Counted from the stretch's first letter, positions 15,081 to 25,086 are shown. The stretch: 64,000 nt of DNA from JAVZJR01 sp037447235 (GCA_037447235.1 JBBIHC010000003.1:24806-88805); one strand, 5' to 3'. Notes: a model not told the origin generated them from the letters alone. Program-made: numbers and translations.

Positions 15081-18000
15081 TTATTTGTTATATGTGAACC
15101 AATTTCCGGATTTCTTGCACTCCAGTGGCTCATCGGGAGTTTTTGTTATCCCGCATATTTTTAACTCGCCTTTTGCTGTAATGATTGTCGGATCGGTAAA
15201 GCCACAGTCCTGCAGGAGGTTGTTTTGCGGGGTGCCTGAAAAGTTGCCTGAGAAAACGACCGGGACGGTGTTTATCGCATTCGTTTCCAGCCTCTTGAAT
15301 GTGTAAAGCCTTCCTTCAGGATTCATCAGGCAGCACCTGTCCTCTTTTGGGAGCAACCCGATTATGTCAGCATCTGCTTCTGTGAGTTCAGAATAAGGTA
15401 TATTTTTGAAATAAGTATGGGCCCCGTCAGAATAACTTCGCATAAGGCAGGTTATTTCATCCTGAATGTCGCTGCAAAGTCTGCATTTATTGCTTATGAC
15501 GCCTTTCGGGCATTTGTAAGGTCCGCTCGTGCCTCCGCGCGGAACGCAGGTGGTCCCGTCCTCGCATACCATTGCCTCGTCAGGGCAGTATTCGCCTTCC
15601 GGGCATTCCTCGCAGTAGAGATAACCGGAAGGGGTCAAATCCCCATCGGCAACGTACCAGATGGTGCTACCGCCCGGTGCGACCTGAAAATCGTATTGCG
15701 GCGCGGTTGAGATCTCCCAGGTATCGCTATGGTAGAAAGAAGGTGTGGTGATGGACGAGGTATCAATGCCTCCTTTGCTTCCCCCGTCTCCTGAAGATTC
15801 TGAACTTCCTGTTTCAGCGCCTTCTTCTTCAGGCGGATACAGCGCTATGTTCGTAGTAAGGGTGGAAATGCCGATGAAATCGTATGTTCCCTCCTGGAAA
15901 GAGCAGAATTTTGAGTCAAAGCTTCCCTGCTCCCGGACAATTGCAGCCTCATCTGAAGAAAACGGGGAATACACTATCCCGATAATTCCTGCCTTCCTGA
16001 GCTTGTCCCTTGAAAGGTAGATTGTGGAGAAGAAATCTGCATAAATTCTCCTGATGCTTTCCTTGTTCAGCTCATAGCTGGCGCCGCTCATGGCAGGCCA
16101 GCCTGTCCCTTCGCTGGTATTGATATTAAACACAATGACCACCGGCACAGGCTGTTTTTTGCCGATACCGCGGCTTATGTGGTTTATCGTCCATGCATAG
16201 GAATACATCCGGTCAACAACAACATCAGCCTTTTCCTTTGCGGTCATGTCATCCCATTCGTCAAGCGCTGCATAATCGCGCATAACCTCAGCAACAGGGA
16301 AAAAGACGACTGCCGCGTCAAAAGTGGTGGCTCCGCTGTCCCTCTCCGCCGCCCATATGTCGCTTATGGCAGAATAAGCATCCTGGTCAACATAGTTCAT
16401 CCATATGTATTCCCCGCCCATATAAGAAGCGGAGGATGCGAAAAACGGCACAGCAACAAGGCAGTTTTCGCACCTGCTTTTCACCAGCCTTGATTCCTCC
16501 AATGCTCTGGCAGGATCAACTGAATGCCCTGTTCTGTCATAGCCAATCAACGCGATGACCGGCCCGACGCCTTTCACTTCCTTCTTGGGTTCGGTTATGA
16601 TGCTGTAGCTGTACGGGGTGTATGTTCTTATGCTCCCTTCTTCATCGCACGCGATCGTCAGGCCGTTTTCGCTGACATGGCAGCTGGGATCGCTCAAATA
16701 CCGGCTGTTGGCGTCCCTGAAATCAACGATCGGCAAAATGCCATTCTTCAAATAGTTGGTAAGCATGGAATAGGTAATGATGCGCTGATAAGAATAAACG
16801 ACCCACTCTATCGCGTATTCTATACTGCCTCCCACCTCTCCAAAAGAACCGAATAATCCCCCGTCTTCACCCTCTTCGCTTTCCTCAGGCTCGACAGGCG
16901 CCTTTCCGTAAGCCATGGTGGCATAGGTGCACGGCTCGCACCAGCCATACTCTTCAAGCACAGGGAGATTGTTTTGCTCATCAAGCTCGCAATCCCCAAG
17001 GCCGAATATCAGCGTAAGGTATCTTGAAGCAAGAACATAATGGGTTTTGGTGCCGTCATTGTTCATATGCAGCTCTGCCGCATAATCGCTGTTTGAAGTG
17101 AAATCAACATAATCAAGCATCTTGATTGTCTCATTTTGGGGGAGCGCGAAGACATTGTTCCTGGCCAGCGCCACGTATTCCGGCTTTTGAAGCCAGGTGC
17201 CGCTGCATTCTGCCGGATAGCCCGCGTCGTTTTTGCACTTATAAAAAGCAAGCGCCCATGGCACGCTTGCAAGCGCGATCTGGCTTGAACTCGCGCGGTC
17301 TTCGTTTGACACCAATTCAGCCAGCGCTGCCTTCTGATTGTCTTCAAGATTCATAAGGGTCAGTGACAAACGCGGATTCTCCACGGCCGCTATCCAGGGC
17401 ATAAAGTACGTTGTGTCTATTACGACATAATCTTCATTTTCCCGCATATTGCAAATCTGGAAAATGTCGCTCTCCTGCGGCGAGGAAGGCACTCCGCCGG
17501 TCGCAAAGCCTATCACGGGTTTGTTTAAGCCTTCAAACCAACCATCATACACTATCGGGAAAGTGTCGTATGTCTTAGTCTGTTCATTAATTATCCTGAA
17601 TTCGTTCTTGTTGAAAAAGTATACCGTTCGCGCAGGCGGGTATGCGGTATTGCTTTCATTTACCTGGAAACGATAGCACCAGTATATATCATGCAGGGGC
17701 TCCTCCCTAACATTTTTCCCAAGATCAAGCCAAGCAGGTCCATAATCCTCACTGCACGACTTGCCTGGTGTAAATAACGCCCGTATATCGCTATAAAACC
17801 CGGACGGGATTGTTCTTGTCTGCACAGTAACGGAACCGGCAACATTCTTCAAGGTGGATGGATATGAGGTGTACGGGCAGGGGATGGTATTATAACTCAT
17901 GTCGCCGCAGCGGTCGGTCGCAAGAGCAATGGCAAGCTTGGTAAGCATGTTAACGCTGTCGCCCCCGGTAGGCTGGGTAAGCTCCTTGGAGTCATAACGA

Positions 18001-19199
18001 TTGTCCCTTATTGCCATTTCCAAAGCATATACATCGATTGGCGTATATGTTATATTCGCGACCATAGTGCCATCAGGCAGCATCTCAAACGAGCGGTTTT
18101 CTACCGAGGTGCAGACAGCCACCTTTCTGCCGCTTATGTAATCGTAATAGCATTCAACCGGCACCTTTGAACCGTCGCGTTTCACGATGAATGAGCGGTG
18201 GTAATCCTGCTTGTTGCAGTTGCCTGACATGCATTCGCTTGAAGAGCACTCAAACGGCGCGGTCTTGTGCTGCACAAACATAAGGTCAAAATACTGCGCG
18301 GCAAGCGCCCGCCTGTAGAAAACACTGTCAAAAACGCCTCCGGAATCAACGCGATAGCCAGATGGGATCAATGTCTCCTGCGATTCCTTTGTGGTATAAA
18401 AGAACGGGTATCTCTCCCTTGATTCCAGCTTGTTCTCTTCGCTTACGCCCTCGGTGTAGGGGGCACACTCATATTTGGAAAGGTAAGCGGTCGGGCCCCC
18501 CAAAGAAGAGACGGAAACAAGCGAATCGCACGCTCCGGGTATTGCGCACATCTCAAAATAGTTCATATACCTGTCTATGCCAGTGGTCGGATTAACGCTG
18601 CAGAACATATCTGTCGGCGGAAACAAGTATTTGTATTTCTCATAATCGCTGAATAGCAGGCTGTTGTTTCCTATTCCGAGCCTGAAGCTGTTCACAAGAG
18701 AGCCGGTCCTCTCGAGCAGTTTTGAAAGGTTTTCATCCATGTCAAAAAACTTGCAGTCAGCCTTGTAAAGCGAAACGCCGCTTTCCTCGCCGCTTGTGAG
18801 AGGCACCGCCGCACCGCTTTTCATCTCCTCCTCGGTGGGCATGGGCGGCGGCAGCTGCGGCCTGTAAAGGAAATTGCCGCAGACCATCGCTCTGCAGTCC
18901 GCCTCAACGCAGGAGCGGTCTTCTTCTCCCCCGCATATCGGAACTTCGATCGTTGTCTCGCCCTTCGCCGGGTCGTTTAATGTTATGTTGCAGGTATTCC
19001 TGTTGATGTCGCACCTGCTTGTTGCAGGATCGTAATCAATGTCAGCTGGAGGGTTTATGAGAATGCACCTGCCCTCCTCCTCAACAATAGTGCGGTTGCA
19101 GCAGCTCAGCTGCTGCGTCGGCGTGTCAAGCGGCTTCTCCGCGGTGCAGCCAAAAAAAAGCAGGAAAATCAAAAAAAGAATAAGCAGTTTCTTCATCAT
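15081..19199 (-). CDS. Giant Cys-rich lipoprotein, last gene of the membrane-paralogue operon
   Basis: 1,372 residues. The N-terminal signal and lipobox LLFFGCTAEK suggest a lipid-anchored protein on the outside of the membrane. The chain has dozens of Cys, some in close pairs (CEECPEGEYC, CENC, CEPC), and has no obvious further membrane helix. A segment around residues 890-1100 (GPVIALIGYDRTGH ... AWTINHISRGIGKKQPVPVVIVF) looks like an alternating beta/alpha domain. I do not recognise any family. The start overlaps the preceding membrane-protein gene by ATGA (19196-19199), so translation is probably coupled. It is the likely external subunit of the same apparatus. Confidence 0.85.
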   Translation of the reverse strand: MMKKLLILFLIFLLFFGCTAEKPLDTPTQQLSCCNRTIVEEEGRCILINPPADIDYDPATSRCDINRNTCNITLNDPAKGETTIEVPICGGEEDRSCVEADCRAMVCGNFLYRPQLPPPMPTEEEMKSGAAVPLTSGEESGVSLYKADCKFFDMDENLSKLLERTGSLVNSFRLGIGNNSLLFSDYEKYKYLFPPTDMFCSVNPTTGIDRYMNYFEMCAIPGACDSLVSVSSLGGPTAYLSKYECAPYTEGVSEENKLESRERYPFFYTTKESQETLIPSGYRVDSGGVFDSVFYRRALAAQYFDLMFVQHKTAPFECSSSECMSGNCNKQDYHRSFIVKRDGSKVPVECYYDYISGRKVAVCTSVENRSFEMLPDGTMVANITYTPIDVYALEMAIRDNRYDSKELTQPTGGDSVNMLTKLAIALATDRCGDMSYNTIPCPYTSYPSTLKNVAGSVTVQTRTIPSGFYSDIRALFTPGKSCSEDYGPAWLDLGKNVREEPLHDIYWCYRFQVNESNTAYPPARTVYFFNKNEFRIINEQTKTYDTFPIVYDGWFEGLNKPVIGFATGGVPSSPQESDIFQICNMRENEDYVVIDTTYFMPWIAAVENPRLSLTLMNLEDNQKAALAELVSNEDRASSSQIALASVPWALAFYKCKNDAGYPAECSGTWLQKPEYVALARNNVFALPQNETIKMLDYVDFTSNSDYAAELHMNNDGTKTHYVLASRYLTLIFGLGDCELDEQNNLPVLEEYGWCEPCTYATMAYGKAPVEPEESEEGEDGGLFGSFGEVGGSIEYAIEWVVYSYQRIITYSMLTNYLKNGILPIVDFRDANSRYLSDPSCHVSENGLTIACDEEGSIRTYTPYSYSIITEPKKEVKGVGPVIALIGYDRTGHSVDPARALEESRLVKSRCENCLVAVPFFASSASYMGGEYIWMNYVDQDAYSAISDIWAAERDSGATTFDAAVVFFPVAEVMRDYAALDEWDDMTAKEKADVVVDRMYSYAWTINHISRGIGKKQPVPVVIVFNINTSEGTGWPAMSGASYELNKESIRRIYADFFSTIYLSRDKLRKAGIIGIVYSPFSSDEAAIVREQGSFDSKFCSFQEGTYDFIGISTLTTNIALYPPEEEGAETGSSESSGDGGSKGGIDTSSITTPSFYHSDTWEISTAPQYDFQVAPGGSTIWYVADGDLTPSGYLYCEECPEGEYCPDEAMVCEDGTTCVPRGGTSGPYKCPKGVISNKCRLCSDIQDEITCLMRSYSDGAHTYFKNIPYSELTEADADIIGLLPKEDRCCLMNPEGRLYTFKRLETNAINTVPVVFSGNFSGTPQNNLLQDCGFTDPTIITAKGELKICGITKTPDEPLECKKSGNWFTYNK

Positions 19200-20170
19200 A
19201 TCACCCTCGCTGTCATGCGCAGGAGATCATACGACTCCTCTCCAAAAATATAAATCAGATACCTGATTGCTATCAGCGTCATGAAAAACACTGCAAGAGG
19301 ATGGATGATTAGCGATGCATAAATCCTGGCAAGGTCGGTCGCGAGTGCGGTGTCGCTCGGGCTTGCAAATGCGCTTTCGCCTGTGGCAAAGTTCACCATT
19401 GAGACGAAAGATGAAAATGTCGGCAGGCAGAAGTTTGAGCCGGCCGGCGCTGCCGGCGCCTCCGGCTGCGGCAGCTTGACAAAACCCGGGTCGGTAATTA
19501 TGAATAGGTAGGGGAAGATGAAGTAAAAGCCAAACGCGATTGCTATGAAAAGCGAGCCGATGCCCCTCGTGAAATAAAACGAGCGGAGAAGAAGGCCGAG
19601 CGGCAGGAAAAGCGTGAGCATGGACATCTTTATTAGGGCGATGAAGGTTATCAGGGCGTTCAGGGCGATGAGCAGGCTTATCGTGAGCGCATTCTTGTAC
19701 CTGAACGACTCGATCGTCTGGTAAAGGTCGCTCAGGTACTGGCCGGAAAATACCGGAATGCCGACAATGCTGAAATGGGTATAAAACAGGAAATAGGCGC
19801 TGTTTGCCTCGTCCCTTATCGCATTGTGAAGGCTTTCAAGCGCCACGGCCTTCTCAATTACCTTGCACTGCATCACGGCAAGCGCGCTGTCTATTCCCTG
19901 AACCGTGATGGTTTGCCCTCCGCAGGATATTGTGCCATATATCTGGCTGTTTATGTAGTCTGAAAGGCTGCCAACTATAAGGACAAGAAAAACCGCAAGG
20001 AAGAAGGTGGCGGCAACCTGGAGCATTTCCGCCTTCGTATTCCGCTCAAGCTCTGCCAGGTTGAATGACCTCGCAAGAATGTATATCGTAATCTGGATTA
20101 CCATCGCGATGAAAATCGCGGCAACGCAATACACCAGCCAACTTCCCCATACGGAAGACAGATCAGCCAT
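19196..20170 (-). CDS. Polytopic membrane protein, paralogue 6 of the operon
   Basis: About 324 residues with around six membrane helices. It shows all three motifs shared by the six neighbours: a short amphipathic stretch with conserved Glu (TKAEMLQ, ~46-52) before a membrane helix, a P-x-G-hhhRSFYFTRGIG motif (~190-205), and a C-terminal IRYLIYIFGEE followed by a short tail. The extracellular loop at 80-160 contains two Cys. Unlike the others it has no cleavable signal, beginning with MADLSSVWGSW. A GTG at 20176 overlapping the previous stop is an alternative start. Function is unknown. See the finding on the whole operon. Confidence 0.8.
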   Translation of the reverse strand: MADLSSVWGSWLVYCVAAIFIAMVIQITIYILARSFNLAELERNTKAEMLQVAATFFLAVFLVLIVGSLSDYINSQIYGTISCGGQTITVQGIDSALAVMQCKVIEKAVALESLHNAIRDEANSAYFLFYTHFSIVGIPVFSGQYLSDLYQTIESFRYKNALTISLLIALNALITFIALIKMSMLTLFLPLGLLLRSFYFTRGIGSLFIAIAFGFYFIFPYLFIITDPGFVKLPQPEAPAAPAGSNFCLPTFSSFVSMVNFATGESAFASPSDTALATDLARIYASLIIHPLAVFFMTLIAIRYLIYIFGEESYDLLRMTARVI

Positions 20171-20172
20171 AA

Positions 20173-21219
20173 TCACACCAACTGACTTATTCTACTTAAA
20201 TCTATGTCCTCCCCGTAAAACCTTGCGAAATAGCGGACAGTGGCAAGAGTGGCGGCAAGCGCAAGCGAAGGCAGGGCGAATGAGACGACAAACGCCTTGC
20301 CTGCTATTGAAAGCACGGCAAAAAAGTCATCTTCGCCGTCAGGGAAGAATTTTTCCCTGAGCATGTCATCGTTAGTGTATTCCGTAGTGCCAAGCGCGCC
20401 CAGTATTGAGCCGTAAGCGAATTCGCTCCAGCCGCTCACGCTCTCAAACTTTCCTTCATCCAGGCTAAGGCGCTCCTCAAACAGTATGCTGTCGCTCGCA
20501 AGCGAGAAAACGGACAGCACGAGCGGATAGACTATGAAAAAGGCAAGGCAGACTGACATAAGAGCCGCGCCGAGGGAGCGCAGGTAGGGGAGGGAGCGGA
20601 TGATGACTGCGGCGGGCAGGAAGAAAAGAATGAAGCCCTTGTAAGCAAATAAAAGTATGAAAAGCATATTCGCGGATGTCAGAAAATAAAACAGCGTGGT
20701 GCCGAAAATGGTGTTCAAAGCGCCGAACCTGCCCCCGTAATTTGCCAGCGGCGAGTATGAAGTCCCTGAGCTCCCGAAAAGGCAGCCAATTCCGCCAAGC
20801 GTGCAGTCAAATGAGTAGCGGTAGACGAAAATCGAGTATGCCGACAGATAGTAGCGCGTAACATTCATCGCATAGTGCGCATAATCGGTGGTCCTTAGCA
20901 GGTAATTCTCAGCCTCGTCAAATATATTGCCGCTGACTGCTGAATCCCCGCCAAACAGTCCTCTCACCGAGCCCGCATCAAGCGAGCAGAAGAGGTTCAT
21001 GCCTGCGAGTATGAGGATAACTGCTGACAAAGACACGAAAAGCTGGACCAGCTCGGTCTTTGCCCAGGTAAGCAGCTTTGGGTGATTAAGCAGGAGGCCG
21101 ATGTAATATGTGATTATGGTAACGACAAGGGCGAATACAGCCGCCCCGCCTGCAAGAGGGAGGATGGTATCATACATCAGCCCGCCGGCGCCAAGAAAAC
21201 CTTCGCAAACTCCTGCCAT
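20173..21219 (-). CDS. Polytopic membrane protein, paralogue 5 of the operon
   Basis: About 348 residues with around six membrane helices. Shared motifs are LLTWAKTELVQL (~50-61), FFLPAAVIIRSLPYLRSLG (~200-218) and the C-terminal VRYFARFYGEDIDLSRISQLV pattern. Between helices lies a roughly 100-residue loop (85-185) with Cys pairs (FDCTLGGIGC) and many Tyr. The ATG at 21219 overlaps the preceding TGA by one base (TGATG). A TTG three bases earlier is possible. No enzymatic motif is visible. Confidence 0.8.
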   Translation of the reverse strand: MAGVCEGFLGAGGLMYDTILPLAGGAAVFALVVTIITYYIGLLLNHPKLLTWAKTELVQLFVSLSAVILILAGMNLFCSLDAGSVRGLFGGDSAVSGNIFDEAENYLLRTTDYAHYAMNVTRYYLSAYSIFVYRYSFDCTLGGIGCLFGSSGTSYSPLANYGGRFGALNTIFGTTLFYFLTSANMLFILLFAYKGFILFFLPAAVIIRSLPYLRSLGAALMSVCLAFFIVYPLVLSVFSLASDSILFEERLSLDEGKFESVSGWSEFAYGSILGALGTTEYTNDDMLREKFFPDGEDDFFAVLSIAGKAFVVSFALPSLALAATLATVRYFARFYGEDIDLSRISQLV

Positions 21220-22163
21220 CAAATCAGCCTCGAAATAGCCGAAAGGTCGACCTCAATGCCGCCCAGAGCGGCAACCGCCCGTATGCCTGACACAAGAGCC
21301 AGCAGGTAAACAATCGGGAAAAGGATGCCCTTTATCAAAGCGTATCTGATTGCGGAATCGAGAAACTCCGTCATGCCCCTGAAAACGCCTATCGCCTCGT
21401 TTTCATTGTGGTTGACCGTGTCTACCGGGTCGCACTCGCTCACGCTGGCAGAATGGCTTATTGTCTCATCCGGATAAGCACTGGAATAAACTTCCTCCAT
21501 CGCATATATCGTCAACGGAAGCACCACGTAAAGCGAAAACGCAGCCGCTATGAGGAACGCACCAAGCGGCCTCGTGAGCTTGAATGCGTGGAAAAACAAT
21601 CCTGCCGGAAAGATGATGGTCATCCCGATGCTCGCGCCGAGCGCAACAAGCGTTGACAGGGAGGAATACTCTGCGAGAACAAAGGAGACTATGCCTACAG
21701 CCATATTTGCCGGTGATGATAGTACGGAATAGCCGCCGCAGGAAGTCGTCGTGATGGATGCGGAAAAGACCTGGCAGATGTCCATTTTTGAGCCTTCTAC
21801 GGAAACCTTTTCATAGGTTGCAATGTTGTCAAAAATGACTGAGAAGGTGGCGAGCGTTCCTGACAGGGCGGCATTCGTTTTGTCGCGCAGCCCGCCCTCG
21901 CCCATCATGCTGTCCAACCCTTCTGATATGACCACGAACGAGCCCAAAAGAACAGCCGTCACGAGCAGGTGATAAAGCTCATCCTTGGCGGTTATCTCCA
22001 GTGTCTGTATGCCAAACCCCCGCCCGGCCATAAATAGCAGTATCAGCACCATTGCAGACAGCGTTAGCGCAACCGCCCCTGCTTCCATAAAAGGCGGCTT
22101 GCCTGCGGCAAGGCAAACGGAACAAAGAAGAATCAGGAAAAAGATTGCCTTGTCCTTCATCAT
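21219..22163 (-). CDS. Polytopic membrane protein, paralogue 4 of the operon
   Basis: 314 residues. The N-terminus looks like a cleavable signal (IFFLILLCSVCLAAGKPP), followed by five or so membrane helices. Shared motifs are LEITAKDELYHLLVTA (~55-70), IIFPAGLFFHAFKLTRPLG (~183-201, with His in place of the first Arg) and the C-terminal GIRAVAALGGIEVDLSAISR. External loops carry Cys residues (MDICQ, TSCGG, SECDP). It overlaps the gene before it by ATGA at 22160-22163. Confidence 0.8.
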   Translation of the reverse strand: MMKDKAIFFLILLCSVCLAAGKPPFMEAGAVALTLSAMVLILLFMAGRGFGIQTLEITAKDELYHLLVTAVLLGSFVVISEGLDSMMGEGGLRDKTNAALSGTLATFSVIFDNIATYEKVSVEGSKMDICQVFSASITTTSCGGYSVLSSPANMAVGIVSFVLAEYSSLSTLVALGASIGMTIIFPAGLFFHAFKLTRPLGAFLIAAAFSLYVVLPLTIYAMEEVYSSAYPDETISHSASVSECDPVDTVNHNENEAIGVFRGMTEFLDSAIRYALIKGILFPIVYLLALVSGIRAVAALGGIEVDLSAISRLI

Positions 22164-24088
22164 AACACCTTTGCCAAGCCAGGTATCTCTATGTCGCCGC
22201 CCAAAAACCTTGAAAATGAGCGGATGAACATTACCGTAACCAGCACGTTAAAGAGAGGCAAAAGATAGACCGGCACGAGGAGTTTGGATACATTTGTCAG
22301 TATTGTGGGGCCGATGTTGCCCTCAACCAGCAGCTTGACATCCTCCCCGGTTTTCTGCTTCCCGGTCGGTTTTGGCGTGCATAAGGCCTTGCACTCGTCG
22401 TCCGGCCTTATCGGCGGGTTGTAAAGATATGCCTTCTCGGTGAATATGCACCCGGTGCAATCAGGATTGTTCGGCTTTGGATAAACATAAACGCAGGTAT
22501 TCTGGGCTATGTCAAGCGCATCGCCAGAAGGCGGAAGCGCAGGCCTTTCGCACTTTTCCGCCCAGGTGCATTGCGTAATCGCGTTTCTTATTTCCTTCTT
22601 ATCTGCTTTTTTTGATTGCAATTCCCTTACCTTCTCCTCCCAGGCAGGCGTGCCGTCGTGGTAGTAAACCCTGCAATCCAATTTTGAAAATAGGCAACAG
22701 GAGACCAGGGCAGGGCTGTTTGGGTCGTCGCATGCAACATTGCCGAAACAGTTGTTTTTCAGCGGAGGGATTATCTTGCATTCATCAGGGCAGCTCCCGC
22801 TCTGTTCCGTGTCAACATTTTCAACAAACCTGACAAGCTTGCATTTTTCAGTAAGCCAGCCGCAGCTAACCTGGTTTGAATAATTGGCGCACTCGCCGGA
22901 CCAGTAGGGATAAGGCAACTGCCTGCACTGGGCCGGGCATGGCGTGATGTCAACTACAAGACCCCCTGTTTCCAATTGCATGTATTTTTGCGCTTCATAT
23001 TCGCAGGAAAATATCGTTTTTCCCCCAACCACATACTTGTCAAGAGCGCCGCTAGACAGGTTAATTGCCAGCTCCACCGCCCGCTCCATATTCTCCTCTG
23101 GGGCGCACGGGTCGCTTTCCTGCAGCGAGTCAAAGATAAGGGCGGACAGCTCTTCACTATCATTAAACTGCACGAGCCTGCCCCCGACCTCCATATAGGC
23201 AACCGGCACCTCCTTCTGGCATTCTGCAGGGCAGTCAGCGCCGAATGCGGAGAACGGCGCATCACCGTAAAGCGTTATCTGCATCGCAAGCCAGTCAAAT
23301 ATGTACATAAGCGGGAGGACAACCATTATGCCGATTGCAATGGCAATCAGCAGGCCGCCAAGCCGCCGGGTGAAGAAGAATGACCTTCCAAAAATGCCGA
23401 AGGCAAGCAGAATCGGACCGATGGAGGGGCCGACTTTTGTCACGAAGAACTTTTGCGCCTCTATTGATGAAAAGAGATTTTGGTAATATTCAAAGACCGC
23501 GGCGGCCCTCTCGCTGTTCAAAACAGCCCTTCCGGTATCCCAGTTCGGCAAACTCATCCCGAACTGCAGGCACGGAATGGGGAATATCAGGTCGCTGCAA
23601 TAGACATTGTATCTTGCGCTGATGGTCTTCACATTTTCCACGGATTCCTTCAATGCGGCAAGCGCGTTTTCCTTTATCGTTGATGAGTAGTCCTCGAAAT
23701 AAAACGAAGCCGTCTCGTCAAGGCACGAGCCCCAGGCGCAGGCTAAGCCAGGCACACGGCTCTCGGTAACAAGATAGCCTGTAAGAAACTCGACAAATGC
23801 CAAAACCCCGACAAACGCCGCGCATATTATCGCAGTCGCAATTATCTGCGACACTTCGGCCTGCGCCCACGCCTTCAGGTCGGGCATTTCAAAACCGATT
23901 CCAAGCATATATGCAAGGCTGACTGCCACTGCGGATATCACAAGTGCGAGCACGATGGCGCTCTGCCAATTGGTCAAAAGCCCGCACGCCTGCTGCATCC
24001 AGGGCGTTTTAAGGCTGTCGCAGCCGCCTGGCTCCGAAGATGGCTGGCACTCCTCTGCAGCAGCAAGAGAAAGCAACGCGAACAGCAT
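22160..24088 (-). CDS. Polytopic membrane protein with Cys-rich external insert, paralogue 3 of the operon
   Basis: About 642 residues, twice the length of its neighbours. A short signal (LFALLSLAAAEEC) and a family-like membrane core (DLKAWAQAEVSQIIATA at ~71-87, AFGIFGRSFFFTRRLGG at ~230-246) are followed by a ~320-residue external insert with about 25 Cys. A final membrane helix and the conserved tail (IRSFSRFLGGDIEIPGLAK) end the protein. The insert has internal C-rich segments such as CPAQC, CPDEC and CCLF, and is presumably disulfide-bonded. A TTG at 24091 is an alternative start, and the signal would look better if translation began still further upstream. Confidence 0.8.
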   Translation of the reverse strand: MLFALLSLAAAEECQPSSEPGGCDSLKTPWMQQACGLLTNWQSAIVLALVISAVAVSLAYMLGIGFEMPDLKAWAQAEVSQIIATAIICAAFVGVLAFVEFLTGYLVTESRVPGLACAWGSCLDETASFYFEDYSSTIKENALAALKESVENVKTISARYNVYCSDLIFPIPCLQFGMSLPNWDTGRAVLNSERAAAVFEYYQNLFSSIEAQKFFVTKVGPSIGPILLAFGIFGRSFFFTRRLGGLLIAIAIGIMVVLPLMYIFDWLAMQITLYGDAPFSAFGADCPAECQKEVPVAYMEVGGRLVQFNDSEELSALIFDSLQESDPCAPEENMERAVELAINLSSGALDKYVVGGKTIFSCEYEAQKYMQLETGGLVVDITPCPAQCRQLPYPYWSGECANYSNQVSCGWLTEKCKLVRFVENVDTEQSGSCPDECKIIPPLKNNCFGNVACDDPNSPALVSCCLFSKLDCRVYYHDGTPAWEEKVRELQSKKADKKEIRNAITQCTWAEKCERPALPPSGDALDIAQNTCVYVYPKPNNPDCTGCIFTEKAYLYNPPIRPDDECKALCTPKPTGKQKTGEDVKLLVEGNIGPTILTNVSKLLVPVYLLPLFNVLVTVMFIRSFSRFLGGDIEIPGLAKVL

Positions 24089-24105
24089 CAATAACCATTT
24101 AAGTT

Positions 24106-25086
24106 TCAGCCAATCACCCGCAATGCCTTGTCAACTGCCATAACAAAAGTTATCGTTAGGGCAATTGTAAGATTCGGAAGGAAGAATGCCATGGGCACAA
24201 GCCGTGCGACCATCCAGAGGGAAAGCGGAGAAGCGCAGACATCAAAGCCAAGCTCCCTGTCCAGCGGCTTGTCAGCGAAAATTGACGCGTATTTGCCGCA
24301 ATCGTCAAACACCGAATAGTACATGAAAAAATTAAACGCGAGAAACAGGGGAAATACCGCGTACAGCGCGAGGCAGATGCCAAGCAGGATGTTGCCTGCA
24401 GAGCGGAAAGGAGGAAAGAAGCGGAAGACAAAGGCTATTGGCAGTATCCAGGCGACTATCGTGTCGCTTATCAGTTTCACGATGACCTTCTGGATGCTTA
24501 CTGAAAGCCGTGCCGGAAAGATGTATGTGTTTAGTATAATGTCTATTTCGCTTGCATACACGCGCTTATAAGATTCCATATATGTTGTCTTCGTGCTTCC
24601 TCTTATAATGTCGCCGGCGCTATAAGCCCAGCCGGCGTCCTGCAGGTATTTCAATTGATGTTTTGTAAGCTGATAAATCATATTGTCAACTTCGTTTTCT
24701 ATGACGCCCAGGCTGCAGCCGGCAAAATCGATAGGGCTGACCTGGACCGGGCAGGGACTGTAGACTGTTAGCGATGAAGCGCCAAATTCAATGAAAGCCT
24801 GCGAGAATACGCAGCCTATTGCGATAACGCCGCCAAAGCACACCAGAAAGATGGCTGAGAGAACAAGATGGTACATTTCGTCCTGCGCCAGAATAACATA
24901 CTCCGGCCTCTCAAAAAACCTTCCTGCCAGATAGAGTATTATGGTAGCGGCTATGCCCAGGCTGATAACCGCGGCGAGAAGAGTCCCCTGCTCTGAAATC
25001 ACTGTGCTTAAGACATCCACGGTGCAGGATTCAAGATAAGCGAAAGAAAATGCAGGGAGCAGCAATGCAAGAAACAGCAGTCTCAT
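24106..25086 (-). CDS. Polytopic membrane protein, paralogue 2 of the operon
   Basis: 326 residues. It begins with a signal (MRLLFLALLLPAFSFAYLES), then membrane helices with YVILAQDEMYHLVLSA (~63-78) and WILPIAFVFRFFPPFRSAGN (~213-232), the family motifs in divergent form. The C-terminus stops soon after the last helix (MAVDKALRVIG) and lacks the Gly-Gly-Glu tail found in the other five. External loops hold several Cys (ESCTVD, SPCPV, AGCSL, DDCGK, DVCAS). It overlaps the first operon gene by ATGA at 25083-25086. Confidence 0.8.
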   Translation of the reverse strand: MRLLFLALLLPAFSFAYLESCTVDVLSTVISEQGTLLAAVISLGIAATIILYLAGRFFERPEYVILAQDEMYHLVLSAIFLVCFGGVIAIGCVFSQAFIEFGASSLTVYSPCPVQVSPIDFAGCSLGVIENEVDNMIYQLTKHQLKYLQDAGWAYSAGDIIRGSTKTTYMESYKRVYASEIDIILNTYIFPARLSVSIQKVIVKLISDTIVAWILPIAFVFRFFPPFRSAGNILLGICLALYAVFPLFLAFNFFMYYSVFDDCGKYASIFADKPLDRELGFDVCASPLSLWMVARLVPMAFFLPNLTIALTITFVMAVDKALRVIG

